Positions 45,026-54,552 of a stretch of DNA of 64,000 nt are shown piece after piece. The DNA lies in contig CASIBH010000008.1 in the NCBI GenBank assembly GCA_949372805.1, forward strand, positions 1 to 64,000. The letters are read 5' to 3'. The position numbers and the translations under genes are program-made. Position 1 is the first letter of the stretch. Every line of letters starts with the position of its first letter. A model generated the notes under the pieces. It searched no databases, was not told the origin of the DNA, and saw nothing but the letters and a program-made list of their open reading frames with translations. Source of the stretch: an uncultured Flavobacteriales bacterium (lineage in GTDB: Bacteria; Bacteroidota; Bacteroidia; Flavobacteriales; BACL11).

Positions 45026-45661
45026 TTATTTGCTTAAAAAATCTGGCACATCATCTACTCTAGCATATGGATAGTCTGCTAATTTTTTTAATTTATAGTA
45101 AGAGTTCAACCCTGAAATTCCAATAGCATTTAACACTTCTAAATCTACGAGCCCATCATTATTAATCGCTTGCTCGGCTATATATATCTGCTCTATCCTC
45201 GCTACTACCATGACGGTATTACTACTATCAATAAAGATACTTTCCACATAGCTCATACCTAACTTTAAAGCACTTTCTTTTACGAAAGGAGCCTTAAAAT
45301 CTGACAAGTATTCTTCAGTCAGATTACATTGTTGAAATTCTGAAACTTCCCTATCGAACTTGGCAGATGTATAATGTGCTTTTTCAACAAAACTATCAGA
45401 AATGCTATTTATTGTAAAAAATCCTTCTGCTTTAATATTCTCATATGTATGTCTTCTAACTTTATGATCTGGTCTTAACATAAAAGATAGTAATGGTGGG
45501 TTAGTACTTAAGTGTACTACAGAACTTATAATAGCTAAATTCGTATTTTCCTTACAACGCGTGCCAATTAAATTAGCAGGTTTAACTCCAGTAACAGAAT
45601 TAATTAAATTTAGCCTTTTGATTCTTGGAAGATTCTGAATATCCTCATTAGAAAAATGCAT
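45026..45661 (-). CDS. Flavin reductase family protein
   Basis: A 211-residue protein with an FMN-binding split barrel: LINSVTGVKPANLIGTRCK, NLAIISSVVHLSTNPPLLSF, RRHTYENIKAEGFFTIN and KAHYTSAKFDREVSEF. This subgroup often sits near photolyase/cryptochrome genes in marine Bacteroidota. A flavin reductase or FMN-handling role is likely; the partner is unknown. Its start touches the stop of the TIGR03643 gene by one base. Confidence 0.85.
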   Translation of the reverse strand: MHFSNEDIQNLPRIKRLNLINSVTGVKPANLIGTRCKENTNLAIISSVVHLSTNPPLLSFMLRPDHKVRRHTYENIKAEGFFTINSISDSFVEKAHYTSAKFDREVSEFQQCNLTEEYLSDFKAPFVKESALKLGMSYVESIFIDSSNTVMVVARIEQIYIAEQAINNDGLVDLEVLNAIGISGLNSYYKLKKLADYPYARVDDVPDFLSK

Positions 45662-45942
45662 TATCTCTTTGATATTTTATTCATTGATATTGACGTCTGT
45701 CTGCTACATTTAAATCTATTAATATCAGAATTTCTTTTCATAACATGCTTACTACTTACGCCACTATTTACTCTTTTTCTCCATAGGTTAAAACTAGAGC
45801 GTTTTAGTTCCTTACGCATTATCCTAATAACATCACGTTCAGATAAATGAAACTGATATTTTATTGCTTCAAATGGCGTTCTATCTTCCCATGCCATTTC
45901 AATAACTCGATCAAGATCTCTTTCAGAGAGTACTAATTTCAT
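45661..45942 (-). CDS. TIGR03643 family (DUF2805) protein
   Basis: A 93-residue protein. The conserved N-terminal part, LSERDLDRVIEMAWEDRTPF then EAIKYQFHLSERDVIRIMRK, looks like a helix-turn-helix, and RSSFNLWRKRVNS follows. The C-terminal 25 residues are basic and serine-rich. The family has no proven function that I know. Relatives are commonly found with flavin reductase and cryptochrome/photolyase genes. A -7 box (TAATTTTG) lies 22 bases upstream. Confidence 0.85.
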   Translation of the reverse strand: MKLVLSERDLDRVIEMAWEDRTPFEAIKYQFHLSERDVIRIMRKELKRSSFNLWRKRVNSGVSSKHVMKRNSDINRFKCSRQTSISMNKISKR

Positions 45943-45963
45943 ATTAATTCAAAATATTTATTA

Positions 45964-45971
45964 CAAAATTA
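45964..45971 (-). promoter_or_regulatory. Candidate -7 box of TIGR03643-flavin reductase pair
   Basis: The minus strand reads TAATTTTG, 22 bases before the ATG at 45942. It fits TAnnTTTG; no TTG is seen 19 bases upstream. Confidence 0.35.
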
Positions 45972-46062
45972 TTAATTAAGGATGGATATTCTATTAAAAA
46001 AAAGTATTTATTTCTAATAATAAATTGCATATATAATAAAATAAATCATTTAATTTATAGAC

Positions 46063-46515
46063 ATGAAAACAGGCAAAAAAAATATGAACAACGACTTATC
46101 TTTTCACAGTTTTGAACAACTTAATTTAAATGATATAAAGCTTGCAGAACCACTGGTTCCAGCTGGATTCCCATCTCCTGCAGATGACTTTGTTGAGATG
46201 GAAATAAATCTTCAGGACTATATTGTGAAAAATAAGGAAGCTACTTTTTGTGTTAAAGTTGAAGGATCATCAATGACTAAGGCTGGTATAAACACTGGAG
46301 ATATAATGATTGTTGACCGCTCTCTCACCCCAAAACATAATGATATTGTTCTCGCAGTTATTGATGGGGATTTTACTGTAAAACGTTTAGCAGTAAATGA
46401 CAACAGCGTATATCTAGTTCCAGAAAACGATAGCTTTTCTCCAATTAAAATTACTGAGTTAATGGACTTTCAGGTCTGGGGGATTATAACACACATAATA
46501 CACCGCGCTAGATGA
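46063..46515 (+). CDS. umuD: UmuD-like S24 peptidase
   Basis: A 150-residue LexA-fold protein without a DNA-binding domain, the UmuD subunit of a Y-family polymerase. The self-cleavage site is the Ala-Gly bond of PAGFPSPADDF. The catalytic Ser is in VEGSSMTKAGI and the Lys in FTVKRLAV. It overlaps umuC by 4 bases. An internal ATG at 46084 is an alternative start. RecA-stimulated cleavage would activate the polymerase after DNA damage. I see no clear damage box in the AT-rich upstream 120 bases. Confidence 0.94.
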   Translation: MKTGKKNMNNDLSFHSFEQLNLNDIKLAEPLVPAGFPSPADDFVEMEINLQDYIVKNKEATFCVKVEGSSMTKAGINTGDIMIVDRSLTPKHNDIVLAVIDGDFTVKRLAVNDNSVYLVPENDSFSPIKITELMDFQVWGIITHIIHRAR

Positions 46516-47765
46516 TTGCACTTGTTGATTGCAATAACTTTTATGCCTCATGCGAACGTGTCTTCAGACCAGACCTAAAAAAACAGCCTATTGTTGTACT
46601 ATCAAATAATGATGGCTGTATCATTGCTAGAAGTAACGAAGCAAAAGCAATAGGCATAAGAATGGGAGAACCCGCATATAAGAGAAAAGAAGATTTTAAA
46701 AAACACAATGTACATATCTTCTCCACTAACTTTCCTTTATACGGAGATATGTCAAATCGTGTTATGTCTATCCTTAGAAAGAATAGTAAGGATATTGAAA
46801 TATATTCTATAGACGAAGCGTTTCTTGATTGTCAAGACGGTAATCTCAAGGAATACGGCGTTGATATTAAAAAGAAAGTAATACAATGGACAGGAATTCC
46901 AGTTTGTGTAGGAATTGCTGAGACTAAAGTACTTGCTAAACTTGCTAATCACATTGCAAAAAAACACACAAAATCTGGAGTATTCATTCTTAAGGAAAAG
47001 CAAAATATTTTAGATGTGTTAAAGAAAACTAATGTTGGAGAAATATGGGGCATTGGGAGTAGATCTGCCAAGCTACTTAATAATTATGGCATATATAATG
47101 CATTTGAGCTGATCTCTCTGGATGAGTCTTGGATAAAAAGAAAACTATCTGTAGTAGGACTTAGAATAGTACATGAACTAAAAGGAATTAAATGTTTTGA
47201 CTTAGACAACAAGAGACAGATTAAAAAAAATATCTGTACATCAAGATCATTTGGAACTCCAACCTCAGACTATAATCATCTTTCACAAGCAATTAGCACA
47301 TTTGCTGTTCGATGTAGCGAAAAACTTAGAAAACAACAATCTTCTGCCTCTGTAATTAAAATATTTATTTATACAAACCCTTTTAATCCCAGACAAAAGC
47401 AGTATTATGGCAATATTACACTACAGCTAGATCAAGCAACAAATGATAATCAAATTATGATTCACGAGGCTCTTAAAGGATTGAAGAGTATATATAAAGA
47501 AGGATATATCTATAAAAAGGCAGGAGTAATTGTGGGTAACCTAATTCCTAACAACCAAATTCAGTTAAACTTATTTGACAACTTGAATAACAGAAATAAA
47601 TACAAGAAAATATCTACCATATTTGATAAAATCAACAATAGTATGGGAAAAGATAAAATTAGAATTGCAGTACAAGGTTTTGATAGAAAATGGCAAATGA
47701 AACAAGAACAACTGTCTCCTGCTTACACAACTAGAATTGAAGAAATTTTAACTATAAAGATATAA
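46512..47765 (+). CDS. umuC: Y-family DNA polymerase V catalytic subunit
   Basis: A 417-residue error-prone translesion polymerase. The first metal site is in ALVDCNNFYASCERVF and the second in IYSIDEAFLD. The VCVGIAETKVLAKLANHIAK segment follows, then the helix-hairpin EIWGIGSRSAKLLNNYGI and little-finger domain. The C-terminus (KWQMKQEQLSPAYTTRIEEI) is the DUF4113 tail usual for UmuC. It lies directly before the pirin gene with no gap. Confidence 0.95.
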   Translation: MIALVDCNNFYASCERVFRPDLKKQPIVVLSNNDGCIIARSNEAKAIGIRMGEPAYKRKEDFKKHNVHIFSTNFPLYGDMSNRVMSILRKNSKDIEIYSIDEAFLDCQDGNLKEYGVDIKKKVIQWTGIPVCVGIAETKVLAKLANHIAKKHTKSGVFILKEKQNILDVLKKTNVGEIWGIGSRSAKLLNNYGIYNAFELISLDESWIKRKLSVVGLRIVHELKGIKCFDLDNKRQIKKNICTSRSFGTPTSDYNHLSQAISTFAVRCSEKLRKQQSSASVIKIFIYTNPFNPRQKQYYGNITLQLDQATNDNQIMIHEALKGLKSIYKEGYIYKKAGVIVGNLIPNNQIQLNLFDNLNNRNKYKKISTIFDKINNSMGKDKIRIAVQGFDRKWQMKQEQLSPAYTTRIEEILTIKI

Positions 47766-48500
47766 ATGATAGAAGTAATAAAAAAGCAAGAACAAGCTTA
47801 TGGCGAGTTCAATGGAGGAGAAATAATTGAAAATAAACCTATTGGATTCCCTAAAGAGGGAGGTAAAATAAAACCTTATTCAAATATCTTTTACTGGGCA
47901 CATGCAAAGGCGGAGAAAGAAAGCACAATAGGGTTACATCCACATAAAGGGTTTGAAATCATATCATTTGTGCTAAGTGGAAGTATAAAACATTATGACA
48001 CACTTCTAAAAAAATGGATAAATTTAAATAAAGGAGATATCCAAGTAATAAAATCAGGCTCAGGAATATCACACTCAGAGGCTTTAAATGATAAATCTTC
48101 TATATTTCAAATTTGGTTTGATCCAGATTTAAATAAAAGCTTAAACAAACCTGCAAAGTATCAAGACTATACAAAAGACTTATTTAAATCTATAAATGGA
48201 AAAAAAGAGTTAATAGGAAAAAATTCAATTCAAATAGATTCAGAAGGAGTAGAAGTCTATGAAATAGAAATAGAAAATAAAGAATATAAGATAGAAATTA
48301 AAGAAGGCAAAACATATTCATTATACATAATTTATGGAGAGCTTTCAATAAATACACAAAGCTTAAAACAAGATGATTTTATAATAATTACAAAAGAAAA
48401 AGAACTCTGTTTTAATTCAAATATAAAAGCCAAAATATTCTGTATAGAGACAGATACAGAACTAACTTATAAGAGTTATTACGAAACATATATGAAATAA
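47766..48500 (+). CDS. Pirin-family protein
   Basis: A 244-residue bicupin. The metal-binding residues of the first cupin are visible in YWAHAKAE, GLHPHKGFEIISFVLSG and SGISHSEAL. Pirins include quercetinase-like enzymes and redox-sensing regulators; the job here is unknown. It follows the umuC stop without any spacer, so it is most likely co-transcribed with umuDC. A strong terminator follows. Confidence 0.88.
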   Translation: MIEVIKKQEQAYGEFNGGEIIENKPIGFPKEGGKIKPYSNIFYWAHAKAEKESTIGLHPHKGFEIISFVLSGSIKHYDTLLKKWINLNKGDIQVIKSGSGISHSEALNDKSSIFQIWFDPDLNKSLNKPAKYQDYTKDLFKSINGKKELIGKNSIQIDSEGVEVYEIEIENKEYKIEIKEGKTYSLYIIYGELSINTQSLKQDDFIIITKEKELCFNSNIKAKIFCIETDTELTYKSYYETYMK

Positions 48501-48533
48501 AAAAAGGGAAGAATTTTCACTCCTCCCTTTTTT
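48500..48533. terminator. Bidirectional terminator between pirin gene and htpG
   Basis: AAAAAAGGG pairs with CCCTTTTTT, extended by further bases with one mismatch, around a loop of about 12 bases. It lies between convergent genes and has T runs on both strands. Confidence 0.75.
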
Positions 48534-48548
48534 ATTAATAATAGAGCT

Positions 48549-50453
48549 CTATTTAATTAAATTAACACTTCTAGAAATAAAATTAGTTAGATCTTCACCT
48601 TTTAACATTCCTTGAGATAACATTGCTAAATCAAGTAATTGATTAATAAGATCTACTCGCTTCTTTTTTGTTTTCTCAGCAAGAACTTTACCAATTAATT
48701 CATGATTAGAATTAATCGCTAAATTATAGGATTCAGGCATTGCTCCAAACATTTGCATACCCCCACCTCCAGAAAGCTGTTGTTGCTCTTTCATTCTTCT
48801 CATAAATTCACTCTGTGTAATTACAACAGGAGAGTCAGATACTGACATGTTTTGAACTTGTACCGTAAATTTCTCTTTACTAACCTGATCTTCAATCATT
48901 TTTTGTAATTTCTCTTGCTCTTTATCAGAAAGTTTTGAAACAGCAGTTTCTTCTTTTTCTATTAACTTATCAATAATATCAGCATCAACCCTTGCAAATT
49001 GTACATCTGTATTATCTCCTTCAAGTCTACTAATTAAATGACTAATTAAAGGGCCTCCAAGTTCTAAAACTTCGTACCCCTTGTCTGTAGCAGTTTTAAC
49101 AAAACTATGTTGCTCTTTAGCATCATTTGTGTACAATACAATTATTTTACCATCCTTATTTTTTTGAGATTCTTTTACTTTTTCTGAGAATTCAGCGAAT
49201 GTATAGTAATTACCAGCTGTATTTTTATAAAGAGAAAAATCTTTAGCTTTATCATAGAACTTCTGCTCAGTTAGCATGCCATATTCGATAAATACCTTAA
49301 CGTCATCCCATTTCTGCTCAAAATCTTTTCTATCTTTTTTAAACATTCCCGCTAGCTTATCAGCAACTTTCTTTGTAATGTGACTAGAAATTTTCTTAAC
49401 ATTTCCATCTGCCTGAAGATAAGACCTAGAAACATTTAAAGGAATATCTGGCGAATCAATTACACCATGTAAAAGAGTTAAAAATTCTGGAACTATATTT
49501 TCTACATTATCTGTAATAAAAACTTGATTACTGTATAGATTAATCTTATTCTTTTGAACCTCTAAATTATTTTTTAACTTAGGGAAATAAAGTATTCCTG
49601 TGAGATTGAAAGGGAAATCAACATTTAAATGAATATGAAACAAAGGATCATTAAACTCCATTGGATATAATTCCTTGTAGAAAGACTTATAATTCTCATC
49701 CTTTAAGTTAGCAGGAGTTTTTGTCCATGCAGGCTTTGTGTTATTAATAATATTATCAGAAACCTTATCAACCTTTATAATTTCTCCTTTATCATCTTTT
49801 TTACCCTTAGGATCATCTATTTTATCTGTCTTAGTACCAAACTTAATTTCAACTGGTAAAAACTTACAGTACTTATTTAAAATAGTTGAGATTCTATTTT
49901 CCTCTAAAAATTCTGTTGAATCATCTGCAATATGCAATACAATATCAGTACCCTTAGTTTTTTTCTTTGTCTCCTCCATTGTAAAATTTGGAGAACCATC
50001 ACATACCCACTTAACAGGCTTACTGTTAGGCAATTGACTCTTAGTAATAATCTCAACTTCTTTTGCAACCATAAATGCAGAGTAAAAACCAAGACCAAAA
50101 TGACCAATAATTGAATTTTTAGTATCAGCATCTTTATACTTATTTACAAACTCTTCAGCTCCTGAAAATGCAATTTGATTAATATACTTATCTAATTCTT
50201 CATCAGTCATTCCAATACCGTTATCTCTAATAGTAAGAGTTTTAGCCTCTTTATCTAATAAAACCTCAACACGTAATTTAGTGATATCAGAATTCAACTC
50301 TCCAACTGTCTTTAGAGTTTTCATTTTTTGAGTTGCATCAACTGCATTAGAAACTAGTTCTCTCAGAAATATTTCATGATCTGAATAAAGAAACTGCTTA
50401 ATTATTGGAAAAATATTTTCCGTTTGAACATTAATATTACCTTTTTTTATCAT
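48549..50453 (-). CDS. htpG: Chaperone HtpG (Hsp90)
   Basis: A 634-residue cytosolic Hsp90. The ATP lid and GHKL motifs are clear: FLRELVSNAVDATQKMK, LTIRDNGIGMTDEEL and IGHFGLGFYSAFMVAKEV. The middle domain has GILYFPK and VENIVPEFLTLLHGVIDSPD with SRSYLQAD. A charged linker (DKIDDPKGKKDDKGEI) and a Met/Gly-rich stretch (LSGGGGMQMFGAMP) near the C-terminus are present. A possible -7 box TATCTTTG lies 46 bases upstream (50499-50506). Confidence 0.96.
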   Translation of the reverse strand: MIKKGNINVQTENIFPIIKQFLYSDHEIFLRELVSNAVDATQKMKTLKTVGELNSDITKLRVEVLLDKEAKTLTIRDNGIGMTDEELDKYINQIAFSGAEEFVNKYKDADTKNSIIGHFGLGFYSAFMVAKEVEIITKSQLPNSKPVKWVCDGSPNFTMEETKKKTKGTDIVLHIADDSTEFLEENRISTILNKYCKFLPVEIKFGTKTDKIDDPKGKKDDKGEIIKVDKVSDNIINNTKPAWTKTPANLKDENYKSFYKELYPMEFNDPLFHIHLNVDFPFNLTGILYFPKLKNNLEVQKNKINLYSNQVFITDNVENIVPEFLTLLHGVIDSPDIPLNVSRSYLQADGNVKKISSHITKKVADKLAGMFKKDRKDFEQKWDDVKVFIEYGMLTEQKFYDKAKDFSLYKNTAGNYYTFAEFSEKVKESQKNKDGKIIVLYTNDAKEQHSFVKTATDKGYEVLELGGPLISHLISRLEGDNTDVQFARVDADIIDKLIEKEETAVSKLSDKEQEKLQKMIEDQVSKEKFTVQVQNMSVSDSPVVITQSEFMRRMKEQQQLSGGGGMQMFGAMPESYNLAINSNHELIGKVLAEKTKKKRVDLINQLLDLAMLSQGMLKGEDLTNFISRSVNLIK

Positions 50454-50622
50454 CTTTTATTATTTATAGTTTTATTATTTAAATTGCAATTTATATGCCA
50501 AAGATAAATTTATGACAATCTTAGTATTAACATGAAAAAATGTCAGTAAATATATTAAAAGAAAATATTAGAAAAATAATTTTTGAAAATGATATTCTGT
50601 ATAATTAATTTTTAAAATAACA

Positions 50623-50630
50623 TATATTTG
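50623..50630 (+). promoter_or_regulatory. -7-like box very close to the dapD start
   Basis: TATATTTG ends 5 bases before the dapD ATG. If it is a real -7 box the transcript would start at or next to the ATG and be leaderless. The -33 element is not seen. Confidence 0.3.
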
Positions 50631-50635
50631 CTAAT

Positions 50636-51454
50636 ATGAATACTGACAATATAAAAATAATTGAACAAGCTTGGGAAAGAAGAGAATTGCTATCTAATGA
50701 AAACACTAAAGAAGTGATCAGACGGGTAATTGAGAAATTAGACAAGGGATTACTTAGGGTTGCAGAAAAAATTAATGGAAAATGGATTGTAAATGACTGG
50801 ATAAAAAAAGCAATTATCATGTATTTTCCTATTCAAAAAATGGAAACTATTGAGCTAGGCCCTTTGGAGTTTCATGATAAAATAAAATTAAAATCAAATT
50901 ATGCAAAACTAAAAGTTAGAGTTGTTCCTCATGCTATAGCGAGATATGGAGCCTTTCTACAGGAGGGAGTAATAATGATGCCGTCATATGTAAATATTGG
51001 GGCATATGTAGATGCTGGAACAATGGTAGACACTTGGGCTACAGTAGGATCATGTGCTCAAATAGGTAAGAATGTACATCTTTCAGGGGGAGTTGGAATT
51101 GGTGGTGTTCTAGAGCCTATTCAAGCATCTCCAGTAATTATTGAAGATGATGTTTTTATTGGATCTAGATCTATCGTTGTTGAGGGAATTAGAATTGAAA
51201 AGGAAGCAGTAATTGGAGCGAATGTTGTTTTGACAGCCTCTACAAAAATTATTGATGTTAGTAATAAAATACCTGTTGAAATTAAAGGGTGTATTCCAAG
51301 TAGGTCAGTTGTAATTCCAGGCACAATACAGAAAAAATTTCCTGCTGGAGAATACGGAGTTCCGTGTGCTTTAATTATTGGTAAAAGAAAAGAGAGCACT
51401 GATAAGAAAACATCATTAAATGATGCTTTAAGAACCTATAATGTTGCTGTTTAA
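50636..51454 (+). CDS. dapD: Tetrahydrodipicolinate N-succinyltransferase
   Basis: DapD succinylates tetrahydrodipicolinate in the lysine and diaminopimelate pathway and so feeds peptidoglycan synthesis. The 272-residue protein has an N-terminal helical domain and a left-handed beta-helix of hexapeptide repeats (GVIMMPSYVNIGAYVDAGTM, VGSCAQIGKNVHLSGGVGIG). The active-site region RYGAFLQEG is conserved. The stop overlaps the glycosyltransferase ATG by one base. Confidence 0.95.
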   Translation: MNTDNIKIIEQAWERRELLSNENTKEVIRRVIEKLDKGLLRVAEKINGKWIVNDWIKKAIIMYFPIQKMETIELGPLEFHDKIKLKSNYAKLKVRVVPHAIARYGAFLQEGVIMMPSYVNIGAYVDAGTMVDTWATVGSCAQIGKNVHLSGGVGIGGVLEPIQASPVIIEDDVFIGSRSIVVEGIRIEKEAVIGANVVLTASTKIIDVSNKIPVEIKGCIPSRSVVIPGTIQKKFPAGEYGVPCALIIGKRKESTDKKTSLNDALRTYNVAV

Positions 51455-52575
51455 TGCGAATTGGATTTGATGCAAAACGTGCTTTCTCTAACTATACTGG
51501 ATTAGGAAACTACTCCCGAGATACAATTAGAATTCTTAGTGAGAATTTCACAAGTAACCAATATTTTCTTTATACACCAAAAGAAAAATATAATAGCAGA
51601 CTAAGTTTCATTAAAGAGTCTAAAAATATTTTCATAAGAACACCTCAAAGAATTTTTGGAAAAATATTTATTAGTCTTTGGAGGAGCAAGACAATTGTTA
51701 AAGATCTATTTCAAAATAAAATAGATCTTTATCACGGTCTAAGCCATGAAATCCCACTTTCAATTGAAAAAACTAATATAAAATCTATAGTTACAATACA
51801 TGACCTTATATATCTGAGATATCCCAATTTATTCTCTAAAATTGATAGAAAAATTTATGATATAAAATTTAGATCTGCATGTAAGAGAGCTAATAGAATA
51901 ATAGCTGTAAGTGAACAAACAAAGAAAGATATTATTAAATACTTCAAAATAGATAAGAATAAAATATCTGTTGTTTACCAAGGGTGTAGTAAAACTTTCC
52001 AAAAAGAAAAAGGTATTAAAGAAATTAATGCTTGTATAAATAAGTATCGGCTTCCAAAAAAATACCTATTATATGTTGGAAGTATAGAAGAAAGAAAAAA
52101 TCTTTTAACACTTCTTAAATCAATGACTATTCTAACAAATGAAACTCTTGTAGTTATTGGAGATGGAAAAATCTACAAAAAAAAATGTTTAGAATTTATC
52201 AAAAAAAATAAGCTTGAGAAAAGAATTATCATTATTTCTAATTTAGATTTGGATACAATGGCCTGCATCTATCAGAGAGCAGATATTATGATATATCCAT
52301 CTATCTTTGAAGGTTTTGGAATCCCAATTTTAGAGGCATTGTTTAGCAAAACTCCAGTTATCACTACTAAAGGAGGCTGTTTTTCTGAAGCTGGAGGTGA
52401 AGGTTCAATGTACATTAACTCAACTTCAAGCGAAGAAATTAAAGAGGCCGTAATAAAAATAAAAAATGATACAGTATTAAGAAATAATATGATTAAAAAA
52501 GGTTTTGAGTATGCTCAAAAATTCAAAGATGAAAAGATTGCTAAAAATATTATAGACTGCTACAAATTAGTTTAG
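51454..52575 (+). CDS. Glycosyltransferase family 4 (GT-B)
   Basis: A 373-residue enzyme with two Rossmann-like domains. The N-terminal GIGFDAKRAF-type start (MRIGFDAKRAFSNYTGLGNY) is the acceptor side. The C-terminal part has LYVGSIEERKNL and the nucleotide-sugar motif FEGFGIPILEALFSKTPVIT. The sugar and acceptor are not predictable. It starts on the last base of dapD and ends one base before tsaC, so it belongs to that operon. Confidence 0.88.
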   Translation: MRIGFDAKRAFSNYTGLGNYSRDTIRILSENFTSNQYFLYTPKEKYNSRLSFIKESKNIFIRTPQRIFGKIFISLWRSKTIVKDLFQNKIDLYHGLSHEIPLSIEKTNIKSIVTIHDLIYLRYPNLFSKIDRKIYDIKFRSACKRANRIIAVSEQTKKDIIKYFKIDKNKISVVYQGCSKTFQKEKGIKEINACINKYRLPKKYLLYVGSIEERKNLLTLLKSMTILTNETLVVIGDGKIYKKKCLEFIKKNKLEKRIIIISNLDLDTMACIYQRADIMIYPSIFEGFGIPILEALFSKTPVITTKGGCFSEAGGEGSMYINSTSSEEIKEAVIKIKNDTVLRNNMIKKGFEYAQKFKDEKIAKNIIDCYKLV

Positions 52576-52576
52576 T

Positions 52577-53131
52577 ATGATTGAAGAAATAAATAATACA
52601 ATTAAAATATTAAAGCAAGGAGGAATAATTCTTTATCCAACTGATACAATTTGGGGGATTGGTTGTGATGCAAATAATAAAAAGGCGATACGAAAAATAT
52701 ATAACTTAAAAAAAAGAGCTAAGAGCAAGGCATTAATTATTTTAATTGCAGAATATGCTAATCTATATAAATTAATGAATCAGGTGCCACCAAATGCATA
52801 TAATGAAATGCATAATGAAAAACCAACTACTGTAATATTTGATGATGTTATAAATATAGCTAATGAAGTATCTGCCGAAGATAAAAGTACAGCAATAAGA
52901 TTAGTAAAAGATCCTTTTTGTAAGGAGTTAATTTACAAACTAAAAAGTCCTTTAGTTTCAACATCAGCAAATATTAGTGGAGATAATAATCCAAAAATAT
53001 TCTCAGAGATTAATCAGGAATTAATTAAAAATGTTGATTATGTAGTAAATTTGCGAAAAGAAGAGATAATGATTAATCCATCAAGAATAATTAAAATTAA
53101 CAGAGATGGAATTAAAACAAATATAAGATAA
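52577..53131 (+). CDS. L-threonylcarbamoyladenylate synthase (TsaC/Sua5-type)
   Basis: A 184-residue YrdC-fold enzyme that makes threonylcarbamoyl-AMP for t6A at position 37 of ANN-decoding tRNAs. The family blocks are ILYPTDTIWGIGCDA near the N-terminus, KKRAKSKALIIL, STAIRLVKDPFCKEL and PLVSTSANISGDNNP. It lacks the extra Sua5 domain. It lies 2 bases ahead of cca. Confidence 0.92.
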   Translation: MIEEINNTIKILKQGGIILYPTDTIWGIGCDANNKKAIRKIYNLKKRAKSKALIILIAEYANLYKLMNQVPPNAYNEMHNEKPTTVIFDDVINIANEVSAEDKSTAIRLVKDPFCKELIYKLKSPLVSTSANISGDNNPKIFSEINQELIKNVDYVVNLRKEEIMINPSRIIKINRDGIKTNIR

Positions 53132-53133
53132 TT

Positions 53134-54552
53134 GTGAATTTTCAAAAAAACCTTAATAATCCTATTTTCAAAATAGTTGGAGAGATTTCAGATAAATTAA
53201 ATATCTCTTCATATGTTGTGGGAGGATGGGTTCGTGATATGCTTTTAGACAGAAAAAGAAAAGTTACTGATATTGATTTTGTTTGTATCGGAAGCGGTAT
53301 TGAATTAGCAAAAAATGTTGCTAAAGAATTAAAAGGAGCTGAATTTAAATTCTTTAAAAACTTTGGAACAGCAATGGTAAATTTTAATGGTGAAAACTAT
53401 GAGTTTGTTGGTGCAAGAAAAGAATCATACAGAGATGATTCAAGAAAACCATTAGTAGAAGATGGAAGCTTGGATGACGATCAAAATAGAAGAGATTTTA
53501 CGATTAACGCTATGTCCATTCAATTAAACAAACACCAATATGGCAACTTTATAGATCCATTTGACGGAATAAAAGACTTAGAGAGAAAAATTATAAAAAC
53601 ACCATTAGACCCTGATATAACATTCTCTGATGACCCACTAAGAATGATGAGAGCAGTAAGGTTTGCAAGCGAACTAAATTTCATAATATCAGAAAAAACT
53701 CTCAATGCAATTTCAAGAAATGCAAAAAGACTTTCAATAATCTCGCAGGAAAGAATTACTGATGAATTAAATAAAATTATTTTATCTGAAGTGCCATCTC
53801 AAGGCTTTAAAATATTATTTAATACTAAATTATTGCATGAATTTTTTATTGAATTCACTTATTTACAGGGTGTAGAAATAATAAATAACCATGCTCACAA
53901 AGATAACTTTTATCACACCTTAGAAGTGCTAGATAATATATCATTAAAAACCTCAGATTTATGGTTAAGATGGGCTGCTATATTACATGATATAGCAAAA
54001 CCTCAAACGAAAAAATATGAAAAAATTGTAGGATGGACTTTTCATGCACATGAATTTATAGGCAGTAAAATGACGCCAAAGATTTTTAAAAAATTAAAAC
54101 TTCCTTTAAATCATAAAATGCAGTATGTTAAAAAATTAGTATCTCTTCATTTAAGACCAATTGTTCTGGCTCAAGAAGTTGTAACTGATTCAGCAATAAG
54201 ACGCTTATTATTTGACGCTGGTAATGACATTGAAGATTTAATGACACTATGTGATGCAGATATAACATCAAAAAATCCTAATAAAGTCAAAAAATACCTT
54301 TCAAACTTTCAGCTTGTCAGAAAGAAACTTCTTGAAGTTGAAGAAAAAGATCGAGTAAGAAACTTTCAACCTCCAGTAGATGGTAATGAAATAATGGAAA
54401 TGTTTGTAGTTTCATCAGGAAAACAAATAGGCTTACTAAAGCATGCCATCAAAGAAGCAATTTTAGATGGAATTGTTAAAAATGAAAAAACTGATGCTAT
54501 AGAATTTTTAAAAATTAAAGCAAAAGAATTAAATATTGAGATTGTCAAATGA
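53134..54552 (+). CDS. cca: CCA-adding tRNA nucleotidyltransferase with HD domain
   Basis: The 472-residue enzyme adds or repairs the 3' CCA of tRNAs. This matters here because the five tRNA genes in the window do not encode CCA. The nucleotidyltransferase domain has YVVGGWVRDMLLDRK, VTDIDFVCIG and RRDFTINAMS. An HD domain follows with ILHDIAKPQTK and FHAHE. The start is GTG, 2 bases after tsaC. The stop overlaps the next gene by 4 bases. Confidence 0.93.
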   Translation: MNFQKNLNNPIFKIVGEISDKLNISSYVVGGWVRDMLLDRKRKVTDIDFVCIGSGIELAKNVAKELKGAEFKFFKNFGTAMVNFNGENYEFVGARKESYRDDSRKPLVEDGSLDDDQNRRDFTINAMSIQLNKHQYGNFIDPFDGIKDLERKIIKTPLDPDITFSDDPLRMMRAVRFASELNFIISEKTLNAISRNAKRLSIISQERITDELNKIILSEVPSQGFKILFNTKLLHEFFIEFTYLQGVEIINNHAHKDNFYHTLEVLDNISLKTSDLWLRWAAILHDIAKPQTKKYEKIVGWTFHAHEFIGSKMTPKIFKKLKLPLNHKMQYVKKLVSLHLRPIVLAQEVVTDSAIRRLLFDAGNDIEDLMTLCDADITSKNPNKVKKYLSNFQLVRKKLLEVEEKDRVRNFQPPVDGNEIMEMFVVSSGKQIGLLKHAIKEAILDGIVKNEKTDAIEFLKIKAKELNIEIVK

